From the NCBI GenBank assembly GCA_903837355.1, contig CAILUI010000344.1:1-58158 (forward strand): DNA of 58,158 nt, in the 5' to 3' direction. Source of the stretch: an uncultured Victivallales bacterium. Its GTDB lineage: Bacteria > Verrucomicrobiota > Lentisphaeria > Oligosphaerales > JAFGRS01. The number at the start of each line of letters is the position of its first letter. Within the stretch, counting starts at the first letter, position 1. The position numbers and the translations under genes are program-made. Shown one piece after another: positions 1-10,700 of the stretch. The notes under the pieces were generated by a model that did not search any database, was not told the DNA's origin, and saw nothing but the letters and a program-made list of their open reading frames with translations.

Positions 1-3000
1 GCCCCGGCCTGCTGGGCACTGCCATCGCTGGCGGTGCTGTCGCGGTCGTTCGTCACCAGGGCGTTGAACTCGATGACGACGTACTCGCCATCGACGTCAG
101 TATCGCTGTTCACCAGTGTACCCAGGCGGAAGAGCACGTCCGTGCCATCGGCGTAGGTGTCCGTATCGGCGGTGCGCAGGCTGGAGACACTGGCGTCAAA
201 GGCGCTACCCTCGCCGACGGCGAGGCCATTCGGGCCGCTGGTGGCAAGGGAAACGCTGCCACTGTTGCCAACCAGGTCCAGTCCCGCGCCGCTGAGGCCC
301 GGGACGTCTGCGGGGGCAGTGCCAACCGCCGTCGAGGCGATGCCGGCACCGTTGGCCACGAAGGCGACGCGGACGGTGTCGTCATCGATGAAGCGCAGGC
401 CGGCAGGGAGGTTGTCCTGGACCATGAAGTCCGTCGACGTGCCTTCCGGCAACTGCACCACCAGATGGAACCGGACGATTTCGCCAGGGACGGCGAAGGG
501 GTCGGAAGTGTGGCCCTCGGAAGAGGCGACGACACTCTTGGTTGGAATGGGCGGTGCGATGGTAACGGTGGCGCTGGCGGAGGTAGCGCTGTAGGTGTCC
601 GGCGCCGGACCAACACCGGTGCGCTCATGCGACGCGGTATTGAGGGTGGACCGGTTCCCCGGGGCCAGGGGCAGACTGGTCCACTGGATGCTGGCGGAGT
701 TGCTGTAGGTGGCGCCGGGCGTGACGCCGATGGCCAGGCTGCCTTTGAGCACGAGGGTCAGGGTCGCCCCGGGCGCCAGGTCGATGGCCGTCCCGGCGGT
801 CACGCTCAGGACGTTGGCGCTGAGCGTGAAATCCGTAGCGACGGGAGTAGCGAGGGCAGCGCCCACATAGACCAAGCCGGTTGAGGTGACGGTGATCGGG
901 GTGGTGCCATCGGGGACAAAGACATCGGGCAGGGTGTCGGCCAGGGAGAGGTCGTAGGCGCGGGTGTCGGTCCCGACGCTGCCGTTGGTGATGGTGATCT
1001 TGTAGTAGACCGAGTTGTCGTAATCAGGGTTGGTGATCGCGGCGGCGTAGGAAACGTCGTCCGCGCTGACCAGTTTGGCGACGGTCAGGGTCGGCTCGAC
1101 CACGGTCACGGTTTGCTGGGCGGCATTGACCGCGGCGCCCGTCGTGTAGGTGAGTTGGGCGTTGTTGTGCAACGGGGTGGCAGTGACGTTGCCGCTGACG
1201 TTCAGAACCACAGCCTTGCAGACTACGGTGAAGGTATCACTGGTGGCGAGATCGGCATTGGTGTTGGTGATGTTGCCGAAGGAGAGGGTCAGCAGGTTGG
1301 CCGTCCCCGTACTGGCGTTGCCGAAGGTGACGTTACCTCCCGTGGCCGTAATCGGGAAGGCGAGCGATTCCAGAGCGTTGGCGGAGGCGACCCCGGCAGA
1401 CGCGGTGATGCTGGTGACTTCCTGGAAGGCCAGGCCGACGCTCATGGTATCGACGACGGTCACGGCGCGGGTGATGCCCTGCGGCACAGTCACCGTGAGG
1501 GTGTAGGTGACGACTTCGCCGATGACCGCCTGGCTGGCGACATTGTTACCGGTCTCGGTCATCTCGGTTACCTGGGCCTTGGCCAGGCCGGGGGTAGTCA
1601 GGGTGACGTTGGCGTTAGCCGAGGTCGTCGCATAGTCGTTGATGCCGCCCGCCCCGGTGCGTTCGTCGGTCGGCGTGCCCGGCAGACTGGTCCACGTGAC
1701 GGTGGCCTGGTTGCTGAAGGTCGCGTTGGCAAACAGGGAGTAAGCAAGGGTCCCCCTGACCACGACCGTCAGCGTGGAGTTTTTGCCGAGGTGAATGTCC
1801 GTCGAGCCGGCAGCGAACTGGAGAACATCACCGGCAACGCTGAAGTCCGTGGTGAGCAGCGCATGCGCAGCCGCGGGAGAACCCTTGGTAACACTGCCGG
1901 TCGAGGCCACGCTGAAGACGGTCGCGGTCCCCGCGCCCAGCGTCGTCGTGAGCGTATCGGACAGAGCCAGGTCGCAGGCCGTGGTGTCGGAGGGCCCGTT
2001 CGGATTCGTGAGAGTGATCTGGTAGTAGACGATACTGCCCGCCTGCAGGCCGGTCTGACTCGCCGCAAAGGCTCCCGGCGCGCCGACGCCGTTGTCCGGC
2101 GCCACGAGTTTGCCGAGCGTCACGCTCGGCTCGATGATGGCCGTGGCGCTGCTGGTGACATTACCCCCAGAGACATTCTGAGCGAGGCCGTTGACCCGTT
2201 CGTAGGTGTAGGCCACGTAGTTGGTGAAGGGAGTCGTTGTGCTCTGGTTCTCGGCGATGTTCTTCACGCGGACTCTGAGGTTGATGACCGCGCGACCGTT
2301 GGGCGGGATATCCAGCCCATCCGCAGCCGTCATCAGGCTCAGGATGTTGTTGGTCTGCCGTCCGGTCATGTCGATGGGCTGGCCGACGCCCACCAGGACA
2401 CCGACGCTGCTACTGTTGTCAAAGGTCGCGGAAACCACGTCCAGGCGGGAGTTGTTCGGCGAGTAGACCGGGAGGGTGTCGGTGACCTCGACATCGTAGA
2501 GCCAGGCGTTGACTTGGTTGCCGACTGCCGGCACCGTGATTGTGTAGGTGAATTCCTCGCCGATGGTTGCGCTGGCCGCCGTCGTTTTCGCGGGCACGCC
2601 GGGCGAGGCGGTGGTAAGGGTATCGACGGACGGGGCGCTGGGCCCATAGGTCTGGTGGTCGGCGACGACCGATCCGGTAGGCACGGCGTCATCGTCGAAG
2701 GAGGTGTAGCTCTCCGCCCGCGCGCTGTTGGCCATGGCGTAGTTCGCCCCGACCGTGGTGTCCACATTCACGGTGTAGACCAGCACGAGGGTACTGCCCG
2801 CATTGATGGTGTAGGTATCAGCCGTCGCACCGTCGTCGAAGTCCCAGAGCGCGATCCCATCGGTGTCAAAGGCCGCATTGGCATTCGGCGCCTTCCAAGT
2901 CTTGGCCGCCGCGTTCACTGTCACGCTGCCAGCAGCGATCCCGGCGATGCCGCCAGCGCGCATGCCGGGCGGGATAACGTCGCGGATCTGCACGTCGTAG

Positions 3001-6000
3001 GCCGGGGCCAGGCCGCTGTTGGTCACGGTCACCGTGTAGGTCACCAGTTGTCCCTGAGTCAGGTTCGTGCTGCCGCTCGCCGGATTCGACGTCTTGGCGA
3101 CCGCCAGCACCGGCTGTTGCAGCGCTACGGACACCGGACCGCTGGTCTTCTGTGGCGCCGGAGCGCCACTGGCCAAGTGGTAGTCCAGGGTCGCGGTGTT
3201 CGAGAGCGTCTGCGCCGTCGCCGTCTGCGTCAGGGTCGCATTCATCACGCGGGCCCGGTAGACGATGGTCAGCGTGTCGTTGGCGCCGCTGTTGTCGCCG
3301 GCATTGGTGACATCGCCGAGGGTCCAGGTCATGAGCCCGGTCCCGCCAGCCGTCGGCGTGCTGGTCGCCAGGACGTCGGTGGCGTAACCGAAGGGCGCGG
3401 TGCCGCTGTAGGGCGCGCTGGTGTCGCCGTTGATGGAGACCGTATCCACGAATTCCAGGCCGGTTGGCAGGGTATCCTTCACGACGACGCTCTTGGCCAG
3501 GCCTTCCTGCAAGCCCAGAGTCAGGGTGTAGGTGATTACATCGCCGACCCGTACCAGATTGTCGCCGGTGCCGTAGGTATCGTCCGTCCGCGCCTTGGCA
3601 AGGCTGTAGACGTTGGTGCTGGTGGTGGTCGTGTTGGCCGCCGCCGTCTTGTAGTCGTTGGGCGGGTTCGCACCGGTACCATTGCGCTCGTCGGCGCTGG
3701 TACCATCGAGCGAGGTCCAGTCAACGACCACGCTATTGGTCAGGGTCTGCGTGGGTTCGACCGTGTCCTGCACCGTCGCCTGGTAGGTCAGGACGAAACT
3801 CGAGTTCGGGTTGATGTCGATCGTGCTATCGCCATCGCCGCGGCCCCAGGTCAGGGTCTGACCAACAACCGTCGGGGCACTGTCTCCGCCCCAAGCCCCA
3901 CCGTTGAGGGTCGCGCTGATCGTGGACGTCCAGGTCAGGCCGGTCGCCAGGGTATCCACGATGTTCACGTCGTAGGCCACCGCGGCGTTGGTGCCGCCGT
4001 TGGTCACGGTCACTTGGTACTCGAGGATATCACCGGCGTCGGGCGCCGTCAGCGCCGCCGCGTAGCTGGCCTGCCCCTTGGTGAGGTTCTTACCCAGTTT
4101 TGCGGTCGTCACCTGGGGCTCAACGAGTTCGACATCGGCAGTCGCCGTCCCCAAAGTCGTGGCCCCACTGCTGAAGGAGGCGCTGTTGGTCAGGACGTCC
4201 GCCTGCTGGCTGGCCGTGGCATTGATCACCTTCGCCGTCAGGGTGATGACGATCTGGTCCTTCGCATCGCTGACATTGTCGGCCGTATTGGTGACGGTGC
4301 CGAAGGTAAACTCGGTCTTGTCGTTGAAGGTGTCAGCGTTGGTGTCCGAGTAGGTCGGCGTGGTCGTGCCGCTGATGGCGATGTTTGCCCCCGGCACGGC
4401 CGAGGCGCTGACGACCTGCAAGGTCCCGTCGGCGGTCTCGAGGGTATCCAGGAAGGTGACGGAGGCGGTCGTGCCTTCGCCGAAGGTCAGGGGGATGGTG
4501 TAGGTCACGGTCTCGCCGATGGTCAGATCGGTAAGCGCACCGTTGCCCATGGCGGTCCCGGTGTTGGGATCGGAGGTCGAGGTGACCGTCTTGCTGATGG
4601 CATAGGCCAGGTCGGCGGTGGGAAGCGCCTGGGCGGAGACGGTGTAGTCGTTGGGTGCGACGCCGGGCCCGGTCCGCTCGTCGCCGCTGGGGCCGTTGAG
4701 CGAGGTCCAATCGATGGTGACGGTGTTGGTCAGGGCCTGGTTGTCGGTCACCTCGGTGCGCACCAGCACATCGAAGGTGAAGGTCAGAGTGCTGTTCTTG
4801 GCCAGGTCGAGATCGAGCGGCGAAGCCTGGGTGCGCCCCCAGGTGAGGGTCTGCGCATCGGCGGGCGCGCCGGTACCCGTGGTATCGGGGTTGGTCGTGA
4901 TGCCGCCGGCGGTCGTCCCGGTCGTGTATTGCAGTCCAACGGGGAGGGTGTCGACGATGCGCAGGTCGAACGCCGTCGCGTCGGTGGCACCGTTGCCATT
5001 GGGGATGGTCACCGTGAAGCGGAGGGTGTCGCCGGCATCCGGGGCCGTAGTACCGCCCTTGGTGACGTTGGTCCAGGTCTTGGTCATGGTCAGCACCGGT
5101 TCGAGCACCGTGGTGGCGGGCGGGCTGTAGGGGCCGAGGGATGCCGGGAGGCCGGTCTGGCCATGCGTGTAGCTCACGGTGGCGGCGTTCTGCAGAGCAT
5201 CGCCGGCATCGGTGGTGGCGTTGTTATCGATGCGGACATAGTAGTCGATCACGATCATCGGCGCCAGGATGCCACCACCGGGCGTGTCGTTCTCGGTAGG
5301 GGTGACCACCGTACCGACATTCCAGACCACGGTTCCCGCACTCTCGTCGGCGGGGGCTGCAGTGAGGGCCGCGGCGATCTTGGCGTTGGTCGAGAGATCC
5401 GCCACGCCGTTGATGCTGGCGATGTCAGTCAGCGTGTAGGTCACGGGGTAGGTGGGGTCGCTTTCGAGGATCCAGCTCGTGGCACCGGTACTGAGGACGT
5501 CAGTCACGGTCAGCGCGTTGGTCGTGCCCTCCGGGAGGTTGATGGTGACGCGGAACTGTTTGCGGGCGCCGATCACGGGCGTCGCGGAAACGGCAGCGAA
5601 GCCCTGATCGGCCTTGCTCGCGGTGACGGCCGTCACCGCGCTGGTCTGTGCGCTGGCGCTGGCTTCGTAGTCGTTCAGGCCGCCGTCGGGCGGGATCTGG
5701 CCGTTGCGCCAGCTCTCCTCGGTACCGCCGGTCCCGAGGGCTCCGGAACGCAGTTTGACGGTGCTGTTCTGGAGGGAGGTCCACGCCCCGTTCAGGGTGT
5801 TTGCCAGGATGCGCTGCGGCTGAACCGAGGTGGCGACCACGACGGTAAAGGTGAAGCTGTACGTGCCACCAGGGGGAATGAACAGATAGCGGAAGACTGG
5901 CTGGTTGGCGGTCGGGGTGGCCGCCAAGGTCGGATCCAAGCCTGGGTCGGTGGTGTAGGCCGTCGGCGCCGCCGGCCCGGTGCCGTTGGTGACATTCCCG

Positions 6001-7700
6001 CTGTAAGTCAGGCCCTTCCCCACCAAGTCATCGAAGATGTCGACATTGTACGCCGTCTCCGTAGCGCTGGTGTTCTCTGCGGTCACAGTCACGGTCAGGA
6101 CGTCGCCGGCGTTGATCCCGGCGTTCGGATTGATCGCCTTAGTCAAGGCGACGGTAGGCTCCCGCACGGTCACGGAGGCCTGGGTGAGGGGTACGGTGAT
6201 GACATCGTGCTTGGTTGCCGCGCCATTGTTAGTGAGGGTGACCGCGTTTTGATTGCCGCTGACGTTGACGACCTGAGCGATGAAGGTCGCGGAGACCACC
6301 TGCGCGGCGTTGGGTGGAGGCAAGAGCTGACTCGCCGGAGGACCGGGAGTGAAGTCCCAGGTGATCGTGTCATTCGTGTTCGTGGTCGTGCTGATAGTGG
6401 GTGTGAACGTCCCGCCGGGGCTGAAGGCGGCCGGCAGGGTTATGGCGGACCCGGAGATGACCTTCATACCGGGCGGCAGTACGTCGCTCAGGGTCCAGAC
6501 GGTCAGCGTGGAAGGGTAGACGGTGAACCTGAGTTGGAAGCTGACCTCTTCGCCGACAACCATATCCACCAACCCCTGCCCCAACGACCCGTCGGTCGGA
6601 GGGCTGATCACGCCTCGGCGCGATGTCGCGGTGATCAGCTTCGAGGCCGCCGCATCCACCTCCTCGATCAGGACGTGCACGTGAGAAGAGGCCGTGTACA
6701 GCCGTGCGCCGGAGTCGGCCCCGGTGACGCCGGTCGGGCTCGTCTGCGAGCCGGTGGCACCGGGCAGGGTATCGCCGGTAACCGTGACGCTGTTGGGCAG
6801 GGACTCGCTGGGGAAGACACCATTGTCGGCCACCGCCCGGTAGAGGAAGGTGAGCGTGGTGCCGCCGGTCACCACGGCCAGGGCCGCATTGTTGCTCTCG
6901 TCGATAGTAATCGTCTGTCCACCCGGGCCGGCGCCGGTCACGGCACCTTCGGCGTTGACGCTGTCCGCAGCGTCCGTCAGCGTATCGCCATCGTTATCGA
7001 GGCCGTCAGCAGCGATAGCGATCAGGTTCAGCTTGCTCGGCAGGGTATCGGCAACAACGACATTATAGGCCGGCGCGCGACCGGCAGCGTTGGCCAGGGT
7101 AACGCGGTACTCGAAGGTATCTCCGGCCTCGCCGGTATCCGCGTCGGCGTCTCCAAAGGCCTTGCCGCGGGTAACATTTCGCACCTCCTTGACCACGGTC
7201 AGGTCCGGCGTCCTGATGGTCACGGTTTCGGCCCGGTCCGTCAGCGACGGGAAGCCGGCGGTGAAGTCGTCGAAGTCATAGCCACCATAGGTGAAGGTGG
7301 CGTTCGCCATATCGGTGCTGCCCCTGGCCTCGACATTCGGCGCCGCCTCGGTGTCATTCGCCAGGTTCAGGATGCGGGTGGTGACGAAGGCTTCGAAGAC
7401 CACCGGCGCGATGCTGCTGGCGAAGGACGTGAGGTCCCAGGTGAGCGTGCCGCCGCTGCTCAGTTGGGTCGGCGTCGTGGTGGACGCGACGGTGGCGTAT
7501 CCCGCGCCGGTGGTGACCGTGTGCCTGAGGTACCCCTGCCCCAGGGGCAGGTCGTCGGTGACGACGATCGCGGTAACGTCGCTGCCGTCGCCGCCAAACC
7601 AGGACGCTGTAATCTTGTAGGTGACTTCCTCGCCGATCAGCACGTTGGCCTCGCTGCTGGCGGCTTCGGTGGTGGAGACCCGAACCTTGGTCTCGCGGAA
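1..7700 (-). repeat. ~1.02-kb alternating domain super-repeat inside giant gene
   Basis: The second domain type (GE-x-V-x-Y start) recurs near + positions 482, 1516, 2558, 3541, 4513, 5568, 6550 and 7630. Spacings are 970-1080 bases, about 340 residues. Between them sits a DUF11 domain, and at most DUF11-to-D2 junctions a conserved W-T-S-L ... DERTG ... NDY motif (for example near 620, 1660, 3700 and 4660). Copies have diverged in sequence but keep order and spacing, so this looks like old segmental duplication of a two-domain unit. Confidence 0.8.
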
Positions 7701-10700
7701 ACCGATGAACCCCGCCATGCTGTCGTCGAAAGAGTAGTCATTGCCGGTCGTGGTGCCACTCTGGTGCAGGATGGGCGCCTCGATGTGAGCCGAGAAGGTA
7801 TTGAAGACCTGATTGCTATCCGTCAGCGCTACCGTGAACAGGAACGACGCCGTCTCCCCCATGGCCAGACACGGAACATCGACCCAGAGAACGCGGGTCT
7901 CAGCGAGGGTGGGAGGCGTGGTGACGCCAAAGGAGATGGCGGCAGCGATGCTCAGCGGGGTTGCATCGGGAATCACGCCGACACCAAGGTTCACGTAGAT
8001 CGTGTTGAAGCCCAGTGAGCTGATATCTCCCCAGCCCCACTGATTGGCGACCAGCGCGGCCGGGCCGTTCCGCCCCAGAAGCGTGGCGCCGTCGCTGACC
8101 GTCTCCGGTTCGACCAACCCCGGGTCGCCGCCGCCGCTCTTCTGCAGGTAGTAGGTGTCGGTGGTGCCAACCTGGACCCAGGCATAGAGGGCAGCCGGGA
8201 AGGTCTGCGAGCCCACCGCGCTCATGCTCAGCGGGGTCGCGTCGGGAGCCGCGCCGCCAAGATTGGCGAAGATGGTGTCAAAGGCACCGGTCGAGTCCCA
8301 CACCCACTCCCCCGCGGCAAGCGCGCCTTTGGCGGCGCCTGCCCAGAGGACCGTGGCGCCGTTGCTCACACTGATAGGTTCGAACAGACCCGGGTCGCCG
8401 CCGGCCCCGGCCTTCTCCACAAAGTACGTGTCGCCGGCATAGAGCGTCCACTTGTATAGGGCGGCCGGGAAGGTCTGGGGGCGAACGAACTCTGCTGGGG
8501 GGGTAGTGGCCCAGGCGTTGCCGATGGTGACGGTCAGAACGCTGTTGCAGGCAAGGCTGTTCTCGCCATTGTTGGTCACCTCAACGGTGGGGTAGAGGGC
8601 GTCGCCCACCACGCCCACGTTGCCGGGGTTATCGTCGATGATGGTGAGGTCCAGATCGGGCGTATCAACGGTATAGGCGTTGGTCAGGCTGACCGTCTGG
8701 GTGTCGGGAGAGTCAGCCGGGCAACTGTCGATGAAGGTCAGGGCGGCCGTCAGCGAGACGTCGCCAGGCGGGATCGGGTCCCCGTCGGCCGCTGCTTCCG
8801 GGTTTACGAGCGGCGTGGTCGTGGTATCGAAGGAACTGTCCTGGACGATGTAGAAGCGCACCCGGACTGTTTCACCGTCGCGCAGGATCGAATTGGCGGC
8901 CACACCGCCGCGGGTGAAGGTGAACACGGGGTGGACAGGGTCGGTAAGGTTGACGGTGCAGCCGTCGATACTGGCGAAGGCTGCGGGCGGAGTGTTCGGC
9001 GTGTAGATGAAGACGGGGGTGGGGGTCCCATCCCAGGCCCAGCCACTGGGAATGGTCGCGGTCAAGGCCAGGCGGGAAGCGTTACCCGCCTTACCCGTGA
9101 CGCCAAGGGTAATCACGCCATTGGTGTCGATGTTGTCCGAGTCGCCGTCGCCCGTCACCAGATCGGTGGCCGACATGGCCAGTTCGGGAAGGGCCATGGT
9201 CGGCGCGGTCACGAGCGCGGTCGTGGTGATGGTGCTGGTGATGCTGCAGTGGCTCACCGGGCCGCTGGCCAGACAGCCGACCGATACCTCTGCGCTGGCC
9301 TCACGGTTCACACACACGTCCGTGCCGTTCAGAGTCGCCACGAAGACGACGGTGGTCGTCGCCGCGGGGGCGAGGCCTGACGGCAGCAGTTGCGCCTCCG
9401 TCCAGGTCAGCGTGTTGTCGACCCGGCTACTCCAGGCCGGGGTAGCCGCGGCAACGGTAGCAAAGTTCTGCGGCAGGGTCACTGCCAGGTCGGCGTTACT
9501 GATGGTGGCGCCGCCATCATTCTTGACGGTGATGCGGTACTCGATCTGGTCGCCGTAGCCGCCATAGACCGTCGAACTCGAGAACGCCGCGGCAGGGTTG
9601 GCGGTGATATTGCGGGCTTCGACCGTGGCCGTGCCGACCAGGTCGAGGACGCGCAGGCTGGTCTGCGCCCTGGTGGTGGTGCGGATGTTACCGCAGAGGC
9701 TCTTGAACTGCATTTCCGAGCCTAGCGTAAGCGTCTTGTTGTTCGCGTTGCAGTCGCCCCAAACCAGCATATTCAAGTCAATGACGGCACTCATCGGGAA
9801 ACCATCGGTGAAGGTGGTCCCAAACTGGGTGTAGCTCCATTGGTACGTGTCGGGATCGGTCCCCACGCCGGGAGTCACCACGGGCGGCGGCAAGGCGTCG
9901 TGGGTCTCGTAGGTTCCGTCGCCGTCAAGGTCCAGGTCGTAGGTCCCGCTCGCGGTGTCAAGGAGAGTGCCGTCACTCGCCTTCGGCACGAACTGCCGGA
10001 AGACCGGCTCGTAGATGGTGCCCTGTTGGGTATTCTTGATGCGGAACTTCAGCGGCGATGAGGTGCAGAGCTGGAGTTGCGGGGCGACATGGATGGTCTG
10101 GAGGGCTGACGGCCCTTCGCGCACGGTGGCGGTGCTGCCGCTGCCGGTGTCGCAGAACGTGAGGGGCCGCGTGGTGACCATGCTCCCGGGCGTGGGCAGC
10201 GGGGTGTAGCTCGTGGTGGCCGGCAACTCGCCGCCGGCTTGCGCGCTCAAGCTGATCGCCAGGTTGGCGGAGTCACAGTTCACGTAGTGGACCTTGACCA
10301 GGATGTAGAGACGCGCCCCGGGCGCCAGGTCGTCGTACACCCCGTCGCCGTCGACATCGCTGAGCCCACCACCGGCGCCGTCCGGGTCGGTCGTGTAGGT
10401 AGCGCCTTGGAAGATCCAGGTGATGCTGTTGCCGGGGGGCGGCAGGACGCCCGGGGTGACGTCGATACCGTGGCTGTAGTCTGTGTCCGCGCCACTGACC
10501 AGTCGCGCGCCCTGCACCTCATAGGCGCTGCCGAAGGTCGCCGTCAACCCGACGTTCCACGCCGGCGCGTTGCCGGTGTTGTTGAGTTCGAGCAGCCACA
10601 GTTCCTCGTGCTGATAGAGGATGCGCGAGGCGGGGATGACGGCTGGCCGCAGCGTGGGCCGGTAGTGGATCGGCGCCGAGGTCGCCAGCGGCATGATGAC

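Noticed and set aside
1..7700. Regular ~1-kb repeats considered as a CRISPR array or rDNA-like repeat
   Set aside because: The repeats are in-frame protein domains with diverged DNA; there are no short identical repeats with unique spacers, and no cas genes are in the window.
1113..8018. A 2,301-codon open frame on the plus strand
   Set aside because: It is exactly antisense, codon on codon, to the giant minus-strand gene. Strong GC bias in the real codons removes stops from the mirror frame. The translation is Arg/Gly/His-rich with no domain.
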